Source: CAZBKJ01 sp964492495 (GTDB taxonomy: Bacteria; Patescibacteriota; Microgenomatia; UBA1400; UBA12028). From it: a DNA stretch of 14,241 bases. A model generated the notes under the pieces. That model was not told where the DNA came from. It saw only the letters and a list, made by a program, of their open reading frames with translations, and ran no database searches. Shown here piece by piece: positions 1-6,335 of the stretch. The position numbers and the translations under genes were made by a program. Every line of letters starts with the position of its first letter. The first letter of the stretch is position 1. The stretch is taken from contig CAZBKJ010000030.1 in NCBI GenBank assembly GCA_964492495.1, forward strand, positions 1-14,241, written 5' to 3'.

Positions 1-102
1 TGTAGTGCGTTTTGTTGAATGAATTTAATGTCTAGCATTGTGTTCCCGTGAAGGTGAGGAATATTCCCTCTCTTCAACGGTCTCCGTAAATAGTTCTATT
101 TT

Positions 103-393
103 TTAATTCCTTTGGCTAAAGATGGGTACTGTACGAATACAGTACTTTTTTGCTATCGCAATTACAACAAACGGCAGTCGATCCCAATCATCTAAATATT
201 CCCATTGTTCAGCAGTACAGATAGGTTTTACCTTTTGAGTTTCTATGTATATGGCTTCACATTCAAAATCAATTGTTTCGCGAAATCCAATACTTTCAAT
301 ATACTCTTTGACTATCTGATCTAGCGGTAGTCTCGAATATAGACGTTGAACGTTCATACTACGTCGTTTTTTGTATGTATCAGGTCGTTTCAT
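103..393 (-). CDS. Hypothetical protein, 96 aa
   Basis: I do not recognise this protein. The N-terminus is strongly basic (MKRPDTYKKRR). The rest is a mixed alpha/beta-looking chain with an acidic, aromatic middle (EQWEYLDDWDRLPF, residues 62-75) followed by a hydrophobic strand (VVIAIAKKY). There is no signal peptide, membrane segment or known motif. The ATG at 391-393 has no clear Shine-Dalgarno sequence. An in-frame Met at residue 13 is an alternative start. It is the leftmost gene of the minus-strand series, separated from the next gene by about 230 bases of hairpin-rich sequence, so it may have its own promoter. The region is AT-rich like the other small unknowns here. The open frame and coding-like composition make it a plausible gene, not a certain one. 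Confidence 0.55.
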   Translation of the reverse strand: MKRPDTYKKRRSMNVQRLYSRLPLDQIVKEYIESIGFRETIDFECEAIYIETQKVKPICTAEQWEYLDDWDRLPFVVIAIAKKYCIRTVPIFSQRN

Positions 394-625
394 TTTATTG
401 AACTACTATTGTGACCGTTTGGGTATAAAAAAACACCCCAAACCAAAATTACTAAAATTAAGGTTTCCAACCGTTGGTTGAAAGAGGTGCCATCCTTACT
501 GTGCTTATTCCAGCTGTCTCGGGCATACCCGCTCCATATTTTTTGGAGTGCGCGATGAGGGCTAGTCATCGATCGCTTCTTATTCTCCGTATAGTGTACA
601 CCTTTTTGCCAAACTGAGAAAGTAC
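394..625. other. Intergenic region with several hairpins
   Basis: No gene is visible in these 232 bases. It holds an imperfect hairpin with arms at 417-424 and 435-443 (GTTTGGGT / ACCCCAAAC, one bulge). Three hairpins then follow almost end to end: 520-531 (CGGG-cata-CCCG), 532-548 (CTCCA, 7-base loop, TGGAG) and 553-571 (CGATGA, 7-base loop, TCATCG). None is followed by a clean T-run on either strand, so none is a textbook terminator. It could be a folded small RNA, an untranslated region, or decayed sequence. Confidence 0.4.
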
Positions 626-868
626 TTACTGATCAGGATAAGCTTCTCGAAGAACATCTGTCCCGTCTTTTTGTAGAAATGCAGTCCAGAGAAAAAAATC
701 TTTCTCAATTTCTGTCGCATATTTCCAAGGAGATTTTTTTTCTGGTGCACAGCGATACGTATATTGAGCTAACTCAAGCATTATGCAAAAATCCGGGCGA
801 TAGACGAATTTTCTTGTATCAGATCGAAGAAGAAATATATTGTTCCAAATAACTTCTTTTGGATTCAT
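626..868 (-). CDS. Hypothetical protein, 80 aa, coupled to the HD gene
   Basis: I do not recognise this protein (begins MNPKEVIWNNIFLL). It is rich in aromatic and charged residues, has two cysteines, and shows no signal peptide or membrane helix. The open frame extends to 910, but I chose the ATG at 866-868. It overlaps the TGA stop of the upstream HD-domain gene as ATGA, the classic four-base arrangement for translational coupling. The longer form would overlap that gene by 46 bases. It therefore probably is the last gene of the greA-lysS-HD transcript. The sequence is AT-rich (about 36% GC in the two lines counted by eye). Confidence 0.6.
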   Translation of the reverse strand: MNPKEVIWNNIFLLRSDTRKFVYRPDFCIMLELAQYTYRCAPEKKSPWKYATEIEKDFFLWTAFLQKDGTDVLREAYPDQ

Positions 869-1458
869 AATCCTATTTTCTGTGCGTCCTTTTGCATAGC
901 TTCTAGACAAACTTTTGCCATCGTCTCTAGATCAATCCCAAGATGTGTGATTCCGGTGAGGATTTCTTCTCTCGTTGCTCCTTTGGCAAATGATTTCTCT
1001 TTAAACTTGCGTAGCACGCGCTCAAGTGTGACATCTGAGAGTTTCTTGCTTGGCATCACAAGCGCACAGGCGACGATGATGCCTGTCATATGATCACAGC
1101 CATACAGTGACCACTCCATGAGAGTTTCTGGTGGGCGTTGGTCTTTGATTCGCTCGTAGTTATGACTGCGAATACTCTCTGTCCACTGTGCTTCGACACC
1201 CATTTTTTCGAGCTCTTCTGAAATCATGATAGTGTGTCGTGGAAATTCACTTTCGGTTTTTTCCCAGTCAGCGTCATGAAGAAGCCCAATAAGTCCCCAT
1301 TCATCTTGAGTTTCATGTACCTCACTTGGTTGCTCTTTTGAAAAATACTCCCAGAGTCCTCGCATGGCAGACTCTACAGCGTGCATGTGTCCGCGAAGTC
1401 CGGGGTTTTCTACCAGTGACTCCATGAGTGATTGAGCTTGATCGTGGGTGATATTCAT
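865..1458 (-). CDS. HD-domain phosphohydrolase
   Basis: This 197-aa protein has the metal-binding pattern of the HD superfamily of phosphohydrolases: H26 (GHMHAVE), the H61-D62 doublet (LLHDADWEK), H99 (SHNYE) and D122 (GCDHMTG). The family hydrolyses phosphate esters such as nucleotides or signalling nucleotides. The HD site fixes the catalytic class but not the substrate. It is cytoplasmic, with no signal or membrane segment. It resembles stand-alone HDIG-type proteins by length and motif spacing. The gene starts 39 bases after the lysS stop, and a palindromic repeat (1467-1493) fills most of that gap. Its ATG (1456-1458) has no evident Shine-Dalgarno sequence. It ends in ATGA overlap with the 80-aa gene. 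The family call is secure. The cellular role is unknown. Confidence 0.88.
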   Translation of the reverse strand: MNITHDQAQSLMESLVENPGLRGHMHAVESAMRGLWEYFSKEQPSEVHETQDEWGLIGLLHDADWEKTESEFPRHTIMISEELEKMGVEAQWTESIRSHNYERIKDQRPPETLMEWSLYGCDHMTGIIVACALVMPSKKLSDVTLERVLRKFKEKSFAKGATREEILTGITHLGIDLETMAKVCLEAMQKDAQKIGL

Positions 1459-1466
1459 ACCAATAT

Positions 1467-1493
1467 GTCATTCCCGTGAAGACGGGAATCCAG
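1467..1493. repeat. Palindromic repeat, copy 1
   Basis: A perfect hairpin ATTCCCGT-gaag-ACGGGAAT (1470-1489) is framed by GTC and CCAG. The same frame recurs at 4928-4954 with one compensated base pair. It lies four bases after the lysS stop and eight before the HD-gene ATG. It has no T-tract. It looks like a REP-type dispersed palindrome. Confidence 0.75.
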
Positions 1494-1497
1494 TTCC

Positions 1498-3882
1498 TTA
1501 CTCAACAATATGTATTGTCTCTATCTCTCCCCCACAAAACTCTTTGATAAGTTCTGCTCCCTGTTTGAGTGCGTTAGTGACATCTTCTTGTGAGAGTCCA
1601 GGTGCACCATCTGCAAACAAAATAATATCTGTTGTTTGTTCTGTGATCTTCGTACTGTCAATGTCGCGGTAATTGAGATCCATCGTGAGGGCTTTTGTAC
1701 TATCAGCATAGATGAGTTGTCCGTCACGTAGTGTCGTTGGTGCTTCGTCACCTAACAAATGCATTGTTTCGCCTGCTTTGGAGTAGCGAAGAGAGACTGG
1801 AGTATCGACATGTGCCAAATCAAATCCGCCAAGTCCTATTCCTGTTTCAATCACTGCTATATTGTAGGCATCCACAGCTACGTTGATGGAGTACAGAGAC
1901 TTCCCTTGTGAGATTCGACGAAGCAGGGCTTCCGGTGATGGGCGCTTACTATGCCAATCAGTTCCGGTGGCTTTAAGCAGTTTTCGATACGAAGCAATAC
2001 TTTCAATCTTTCCGATCTCTTCGGTAGTGATTCCTTCTCTTTGTGTGACTGCTTCTTTTGCACGTACCTCTAATTGAGAATTTTTCTTTTCGTTTTTGAT
2101 GCCCTTGATGGTTGTATATGCGTAGAAAATTCCAGGGAAATCCTTTTTCACAGCCATCTCTACTGTGTATCCGTTTGGATCAGGTAATTGTGATTCGGTA
2201 CTCTCTGCTATTTTTTGATCATCACCAATACTCAGCGCTTCTTGTATACGTTTGGACACAAACTTTTTGTCCATGGAGAGCACAAACCAGCCAGCTCTTG
2301 GACCAGAGTTCTTCCCGATAAAAATTTGATAGAGTGCAGCAAAACTTTCTTTTGGTGTTGCAACCTCTTTTGAGAGTGTAAAGAGTTCTTGCTGCAACTC
2401 ATCAGGCTTCCAATTATTTTTTGATGTCAAAAGTTCTGACAGTTTTTGTAAGAAAGTTTTTTGCTTTTCTGACAACGCAGTTCCTTTTGGAAGTGATTCC
2501 AGTGGCGTATAGCGAAACTTCTCATCGGCATACTTTTCTAGCCAAAGTTGCGCATGTTTCTTTCGCACCTCAATAATCTCTTTTTCTTGTGCAGTGAGCG
2601 CGCTTCCTTTGATCTCTGCAAATTTTTCAACCAAATCAATCTCGGGATACTGCATCCAGATAGCGAGGTCACGGAAGCGAGGTAAGAAATGAGGTTGTGG
2701 TATCGCTCCAACTTGTGAGTGTTTAAACGATGTTGCCATGCGCGAATCATCATCAATCTCTTTCCAGTACACGCGAGCTGCATGATCGTAGTCATCAAAG
2801 AGATCAAGAATCGCACTTTCATGCGGATCAAAATCAATTACTTGTCCATACTGCTTCTGTAAAAACAAAAAGCGTCCAACTTCAGTTGGGAAGAGCTCCA
2901 CAAACTCTCGTGCGGATGTCCCGACACCTTTACTAGAACTCATCTTTGTTCCACGAATCAATATCCATTCATACGGAACATCAAAAGGAGTAAAGCGATC
3001 AAATACTTTTTCCATTAAGTGATTGGCCATGTCACGAGATCCACCTGCACTTGTATGATCTTTTCCTGCTCCTTCAATGGTTATTCCTAAAAGCATCCAG
3101 TGTGCTGGCCATTCTACTTTCCATGGCATCTTTGCTGTTCCACCAAATGGACTGACTTTTCCGGTATGTCCACAGCCTGTTGTCCACTTCACACGATTTG
3201 GCTGACACTCGTAGGTGACGAGTTTTCCATCCCAGTCAGTTGCAAGTGTCGTTGAGAGTTTGCCACAGTTTTCACAAAAGATTTGAATAGGAAGCCACTT
3301 TGGTGGAAGAGAATACTTTGCCACTTCTTCGTAGACGGATCGAATTTTATCAACATTATCTAATGCATGTTTGATGAGCGGATCAAATTGTCCTTTTTCA
3401 TACAACTCATGTGTCCAGACGAGTTCTTGGCTGCATCCGAGTTTGCGAAAGGCATTGATGAAATCAAATGCATACACCTGTGCAAATGAAGTCGCGTTTC
3501 GGATCTGTGTCTTCTCTTCTTCACTCATCAAGTTCACATCAAGTCCAGATTCTTCAAGGGTAGGTGCTGGGATTCTACAAAGTGGAACACCCATGTACTG
3601 TTCCCACTTCGCTGCATCAAGGTATGCCGGCAGCCCATCCATCGCATCCATATCATTAAAAACGTAGGTACTAACAATATCTTTTTTTGTCTCTAACAGT
3701 TTTTTTGCCACGATATCATGGAGGATCACACCACGAAGTGCTCCAGTATGTACTCTGCCCGATGGAGTCTTCATGTCATCGACATGAAGTTTTTGTATCT
3801 TGTTCTCTTTTTGCCATGCAAAAATATCAAAGGCTACTTTTTCAACCCAGTGTGGAGGTGTCTGTTGTGCGTTTTTTGGCAT
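1498..3882 (-). CDS. lysS: Class I lysyl-tRNA synthetase fused to a C-terminal B3/4 domain
   Basis: It charges tRNA-Lys with lysine in the cytoplasm. This is the class I enzyme (archaeal type), not the common bacterial class II. The HIGH-like motif is PSGRVHTG (residues 40-47) and the KMSKS-like motif is KMSSSK (313-318), with GKDHTSAGGSRD (273-284) between them. A zinc knot is formed by C203, C206, C226 and C237. The helical anticodon-binding part ends near residue 550, the family's usual end (GKNSGPRAGWF, 523-533). Another 230 residues follow. Residues about 568-794 match the B3/4 domain of the PheRS beta subunit and of stand-alone COG3382 proteins: RPSPEALLRR (647-656), VDAYN (670-674), GGFDL (685-689), GQLIYAD (721-727), LNYRD (736-740). 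In PheRS that domain hydrolyses mischarged tRNA, so a proofreading role is a fair inference. It follows greA and the 69-aa gene. Confidence 0.95.
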   Translation of the reverse strand: MPKNAQQTPPHWVEKVAFDIFAWQKENKIQKLHVDDMKTPSGRVHTGALRGVILHDIVAKKLLETKKDIVSTYVFNDMDAMDGLPAYLDAAKWEQYMGVPLCRIPAPTLEESGLDVNLMSEEEKTQIRNATSFAQVYAFDFINAFRKLGCSQELVWTHELYEKGQFDPLIKHALDNVDKIRSVYEEVAKYSLPPKWLPIQIFCENCGKLSTTLATDWDGKLVTYECQPNRVKWTTGCGHTGKVSPFGGTAKMPWKVEWPAHWMLLGITIEGAGKDHTSAGGSRDMANHLMEKVFDRFTPFDVPYEWILIRGTKMSSSKGVGTSAREFVELFPTEVGRFLFLQKQYGQVIDFDPHESAILDLFDDYDHAARVYWKEIDDDSRMATSFKHSQVGAIPQPHFLPRFRDLAIWMQYPEIDLVEKFAEIKGSALTAQEKEIIEVRKKHAQLWLEKYADEKFRYTPLESLPKGTALSEKQKTFLQKLSELLTSKNNWKPDELQQELFTLSKEVATPKESFAALYQIFIGKNSGPRAGWFVLSMDKKFVSKRIQEALSIGDDQKIAESTESQLPDPNGYTVEMAVKKDFPGIFYAYTTIKGIKNEKKNSQLEVRAKEAVTQREGITTEEIGKIESIASYRKLLKATGTDWHSKRPSPEALLRRISQGKSLYSINVAVDAYNIAVIETGIGLGGFDLAHVDTPVSLRYSKAGETMHLLGDEAPTTLRDGQLIYADSTKALTMDLNYRDIDSTKITEQTTDIILFADGAPGLSQEDVTNALKQGAELIKEFCGGEIETIHIVE

Positions 3883-3915
3883 AGTCTGATTCTTTCGGAT
3901 AGGACAAAATGATCT

Positions 3916-4125
3916 TTACTCTCGCAAAGGATTCTTTTCCAGGTAATCGTGCAGTTCGCCCATGCCACCTGTCAGATATGCGTCGCCAGCACTTTGTGCG
4001 CCTGAGAGCAGAACAGGCTTTTTTTTGGGAGCAGGTTCGAGGTCTGGCTCTAGCACTGCATCTAGGTATGCAATAAACTCCTGTTGTCGCCTACTTCGTG
4101 GAATTGGTTGGTCAGATTCCTTCAT
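3916..4125 (-). CDS. Small hypothetical protein, 69 aa
   Basis: I do not recognise this protein. It has a charged, probably disordered first half with a proline/lysine stretch (EPDLEPAPKKKP, residues 26-37), then a glycine-rich short segment (DAYLTGGMGELHDYLEK). There is no membrane segment. The ATG at 4123-4125 is preceded by AAGAGAGCA, a fair Shine-Dalgarno sequence. It ends 33 bases before the lysS ATG and lies between greA and lysS on the same strand, so it is probably cotranscribed. A 100-codon open frame on the opposite strand covers it, but that frame has no operon context. Confidence 0.55.
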   Translation of the reverse strand: MKESDQPIPRSRRQQEFIAYLDAVLEPDLEPAPKKKPVLLSGAQSAGDAYLTGGMGELHDYLEKNPLRE

Positions 4126-4201
4126 TGCTCTCTTAGAAATATATTTGATTTGTACAACTATTTTACATCCTTTTCCCCTATTTGAAAAAAGGAAAGTCGT
4201 C

Positions 4202-4258
4202 CTGTTGTTTTTCTGGGTCGCACTATTGCAACCGCACTATCATTTTCAGAAACAACAG
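4202..4258. repeat. Inverted repeat enclosing a short direct repeat
   Basis: CTGTTGTTT at 4202-4210 is matched by its exact reverse complement AAACAACAG at 4250-4258. Between them CGCACTAT occurs twice, at 4219-4226 and 4233-4240. It lies in the 195-base gap between greA and the 69-aa gene. There is no T-tract, so it is not a clear terminator. Its role is unknown. Confidence 0.5.
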
Positions 4259-4320
4259 ACCTAACAGTGATGATATTTTTTTGCAGTGAGTACGAAGTGT
4301 GCACCACAGTAGAATGCGTG

Positions 4321-4791
4321 TTACTCTATCTCGGCCACTTTATACTTAATCTTTCCTGCAGGGGCATCAACTTCCAGTTCTTCACCGATCTTTTTCCCAA
4401 CCAAAGCTCTTCCGAGCGGTGAACTTTCCGAAATCTTTTTTTCAGCTGGATTTGCTTCCCACTCACCGACAATTTTGTAGGTGTGCTTGGAGCGACCAAT
4501 ATGGACAGTAACGGTAGATCCAACAGAGACAGTACTGTTTCCCTTTTTCTTCTTAATGACTTTGGCTTTGGCAAGTAAGTCTTCGATCTCTGCGAGCCTA
4601 CCTTCTAGGAACGCGAGGTCTTCACGTGCGGCATGATACTCACTGTTTTCAGACAAATCACCAAAGGAGCGAGCTGTCGCTACACGCTCAATTGCCTTTG
4701 GAAGCTTGTTCTCTTTGATATCGGCAATTTCTGCAGCAACTTCATCGTATCCTTCCTGTGTGAGGATCACTTCATCATTTATCGAATTCAT
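4321..4791 (-). CDS. greA: Transcript cleavage factor GreA
   Basis: GreA enters the RNA polymerase secondary channel and stimulates cleavage of backtracked RNA. The 156-aa length fits the family (about 158). Residues 1-77 form the N-terminal coiled coil. Its tip carries the acidic pair D45 and E48 in GDLSENSEYHAARED, equivalent to E. coli D41 and E44. Residues from about 85 form the FKBP-like C-terminal domain, with the family signature SPLGRALVGKK (124-134). I chose the ATG at 4789-4791 because GGAGG lies five bases upstream. The open frame runs on to a TTG at 4872, but that would start upstream of the promoter's -10 box. greA next to lysS is a common bacterial arrangement, kept here although LysS is of the other class. 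Confidence 0.96.
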   Translation of the reverse strand: MNSINDEVILTQEGYDEVAAEIADIKENKLPKAIERVATARSFGDLSENSEYHAAREDLAFLEGRLAEIEDLLAKAKVIKKKKGNSTVSVGSTVTVHIGRSKHTYKIVGEWEANPAEKKISESSPLGRALVGKKIGEELEVDAPAGKIKYKVAEIE

Positions 4792-4816
4792 ACATTCCTC
4801 CCTTAGCTGTAATAAA

Positions 4817-4836
4817 CGCACCTTTTTGGGGGTGCG
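4817..4836 (-). promoter_or_regulatory. Leader hairpin of greA
   Basis: CGCACC (4817-4822) and GGTGCG (4831-4836) pair around an 8-base loop, between the proposed promoter and the greA ribosome-binding site. On the transcript it is followed by UUUAUUA, too weak a U-tract for a sure terminator. It may act as an attenuator or simply shape the leader. Attenuated greA leaders are known in E. coli, but homology is not implied. Confidence 0.35.
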
Positions 4837-4863
4837 CTTCATACAAGCAATAAACTTCCAGTT

Positions 4864-4891
4864 ATTGTACAAAACCCATGTTGTTTGTCTA
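4864..4891 (-). promoter_or_regulatory. Probable promoter of the greA-lysS unit
   Basis: On the minus strand, -35 TAGACA (4886-4891) and -10 TACAAT (4864-4869) are separated by 16 bases. Each box matches the sigma-70 consensus at five of six positions. The start point would be near 4857, giving a leader of about 65 bases before the greA ATG. This separates greA-lysS from the ATP synthase operon upstream. Confidence 0.6.
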
Positions 4892-4927
4892 GGACACCTT
4901 TTTATTTAATAGAGGATGGCCTATAGT

Positions 4928-4954
4928 GTCATTCCCATGTAGATGGGAATCCAG
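4928..4954. repeat. Palindromic repeat, copy 2
   Basis: A perfect hairpin ATTCCCAT-gtag-ATGGGAAT (4931-4950) is framed by GTC and CCAG exactly as at 1467-1493. Relative to that copy, one stem pair has changed from G-C to A-T on both sides, and the loop has also changed. It lies between the atpC stop and the greA promoter. It has no U-tract. Confidence 0.75.
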
Positions 4955-4979
4955 ATGTATAGGGTGATACTACCGGAAA

Positions 4980-5396
4980 TTAGATGTTTTTTCTTCGCTT
5001 GTTCGCAACTTTCAGTTCAAGAATTGCTTTGCGAAGTTCACCTTCTGCAATCTTCATCTCCACTTTTGAAGTTTTTTCATTTTGCATTGCGTCGTATGCT
5101 TTCTTGCGGGCTTCTTCAGCCTTTGCTTCATTGATATCCTCACTTCGTATAGCCGCATCAGCAAGTACCACGATTTTATTATCTGGTTCAACATTGAGGA
5201 AACCGCCGGTGATAGCAAGACTATTCACTGTATCTTTGAACCGGTACACAAACTCAGTATCAGAAAGTTTGGTCATCAAAGGAATGTGTCCTGGCAGAAT
5301 GGTAACTTCTCCAGTCGTAGTCATTGCGGTGATGGAATCAACTTCCTGTGACAGAAGTTCTTTTTCCTGAGTAACGATTGTAAGATGCAATGGCAT
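4980..5396 (-). CDS. atpC: ATP synthase epsilon subunit
   Basis: Epsilon is part of the central stalk of F1, binds gamma and the c-ring, and can inhibit ATP hydrolysis through its C-terminal helices. The 138-aa length is normal. Residues 1-85 are the beta-sandwich, with the typical LTIVTQEKELLSQEVDSI start, the GEVTILPGHIPLM turn (29-41) and AITGGFLNVEPDN (61-73). Residues from about 88 form the charged two-helix domain. It is the last gene of the atp operon but is separated from atpD by two extra genes and by 110 bases of AT-rich spacer from the RNHCP gene. No strong Shine-Dalgarno sequence precedes the ATG. Confidence 0.95.
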   Translation of the reverse strand: MPLHLTIVTQEKELLSQEVDSITAMTTTGEVTILPGHIPLMTKLSDTEFVYRFKDTVNSLAITGGFLNVEPDNKIVVLADAAIRSEDINEAKAEEARKKAYDAMQNEKTSKVEMKIAEGELRKAILELKVANKRRKNI

Positions 5397-5410
5397 AGCT
5401 GTTTAATTTT

Positions 5411-5491
5411 CAATATCCAATATTCAATAAATATCTAATTTCCAACGTATGAATGTATTATATTTCGTTATTACATGTTTGTTGGATATTG
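5411..5491. repeat. Inverted repeat in the spacer before atpC
   Basis: CAATATCCAA (5411-5420) has an exact reverse complement TTGGATATTG (5482-5491) across a 61-base AT-rich loop. A second pair, CCAACG (5442-5447) and CGTTGG (5494-5499), crosses it. The two could form alternative folds or a pseudoknot in the leader of atpC. It may equally be AT-rich chance. Confidence 0.35.
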
Positions 5492-5506
5492 AGCGTTGGG
5501 TATTCA

Positions 5507-5812
5507 CTATTTTGTAACTGGCTTTCCTGACAACTCTATCAGCAATTCTTTATTATCATCTTCCGCAACAATATTTTTCCCAACTTCTCCACATTTCTCG
5601 CACTTAAAAATGATCTGTGTCTTCCTTGATTTCACTTCAAGCCCGATGGGTCTCATGATTCCTAAACAATTATTTTTCCTGTCTCCTGGACTCTCATCCA
5701 CATGCAAACTTGTCAGACAAAACGTACAGTGATTACGACTACTTGTCGGATGTAATGCAACGATTTTTTGGCAGTGTGCACAGCGAAATGATTGGTTATT
5801 TTCAATAAACAT
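5507..5812 (-). CDS. RNHCP-domain zinc protein
   Basis: This 101-aa protein has the layout of the RNHCP domain family (function not established): an RNHCT version of the name motif (26-30), then FCLTSLHVDESPGDR (31-45), C49-x-GIMRPIG (52-57), and a C-terminal CEKCG knuckle (71-75) followed by AEDDN. Seven cysteines (C11, C14, C29, C32, C49, C71, C74) include three CxxC pairs, so two zinc ribbons are likely. It is small and cytoplasmic. Its ATG overlaps the stop of the 126-aa gene by one base (TAATG), implying coupled translation and a place in the atp operon between atpD and atpC. Why such a protein travels with ATP synthase is not known to me. Confidence 0.85.
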   Translation of the reverse strand: MFIENNQSFRCAHCQKIVALHPTSSRNHCTFCLTSLHVDESPGDRKNNCLGIMRPIGLEVKSRKTQIIFKCEKCGEVGKNIVAEDDNKELLIELSGKPVTK

Positions 5813-6192
5813 TATTTAAAAGGTACTGTGTAACGAGTGTTTCCTGCTAAAGCATCATTCAGTTTTCTCTTTCCTTCGGCATAGTTAATTATAGCTTGGT
5901 ATATTTTTTCACCCAGTCTAGTGACTCTTCCAATTTTCTCTCCTAATTCTTTGAGATCCCCTCCGGCGTTGTATTGGGATTCTATCTCTATTATTTCTTC
6001 ATCTAATTTTCCGAGGAACTCTTGAGTTTCTTCTACTTCCTTAACCGTTAAAGAAGTTTTCCCAAACTCTAGTGACTCACGAGCAGCTGCCACCATGCGT
6101 TTTGCCCCTTCTACACGATTTGGCCATAAAGATCGTTCAAAATTCTCGATATTTTCTGCCTCTCTATCTGTCTTACGTATTTCAACACTCAT
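5812..6192 (-). CDS. Hypothetical coiled-coil protein, 126 aa
   Basis: I do not recognise this protein. It is highly charged and almost wholly helical in appearance. Residues 25-115 have long stretches with heptad-like spacing of hydrophobic residues (for example LTVKEVEETQEFLGKLDEE, 48-66), suggesting a coiled coil. There are no cysteines, no signal and no membrane segment. The ATG at 6190-6192 has a good ribosome-binding site (AGGAGAG, about five bases upstream). It follows atpD after 143 bases that include a strong hairpin, and it ends in TAATG overlap with the RNHCP gene. One line counted by eye is about 32% GC, clearly below the atp subunit genes. Confidence 0.7.
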   Translation of the reverse strand: MSVEIRKTDREAENIENFERSLWPNRVEGAKRMVAAARESLEFGKTSLTVKEVEETQEFLGKLDEEIIEIESQYNAGGDLKELGEKIGRVTRLGEKIYQAIINYAEGKRKLNDALAGNTRYTVPFK

Positions 6193-6278
6193 ATTCTCTC
6201 CTCGTATTATTTACCAATTATTTTCAGTCTTTATAATTCCAAGCTGTCTCAATGTATCCATACGTTCTCTCTATCATC

Positions 6279-6319
6279 TACCTGCCCGCAATGCTTCGCA
6301 CAAGCGATGCAGGCGGGTA
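6279..6319. repeat. Imperfect 18-base-arm hairpin after atpD
   Basis: Arms at 6279-6296 and 6302-6319 enclose a 5-base loop (cgcac). They pair at 14 of 18 positions, with one further position a G-T wobble on each strand. It is GC-rich in an AT-rich spacer, 17 bases beyond the atpD stop. No U-tract follows, so it is better read as an intergenic repeat or an mRNA-processing or stabilising hairpin than as a terminator. Confidence 0.6.
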
Positions 6320-6335
6320 AACTAGTATCTATCAA

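Noticed and set aside
1..102. A gene or terminator at the left edge
   Set aside because: I see no convincing frame or stem with a T-run; only a loose relative of the dispersed palindrome at 41-62.
3962..4264. A 100-codon open frame on the plus strand opposite the 69-aa gene
   Set aside because: It lies against the direction of all neighbours and its C-terminal half looks like non-coding sequence. The opposite-strand gene has a ribosome-binding site and operon context.
4792..4872. A longer greA from an upstream TTG
   Set aside because: The ATG at 4791 has an ideal GGAGG. The TTG lies upstream of the proposed transcription start and the added residues are unlike GreA.
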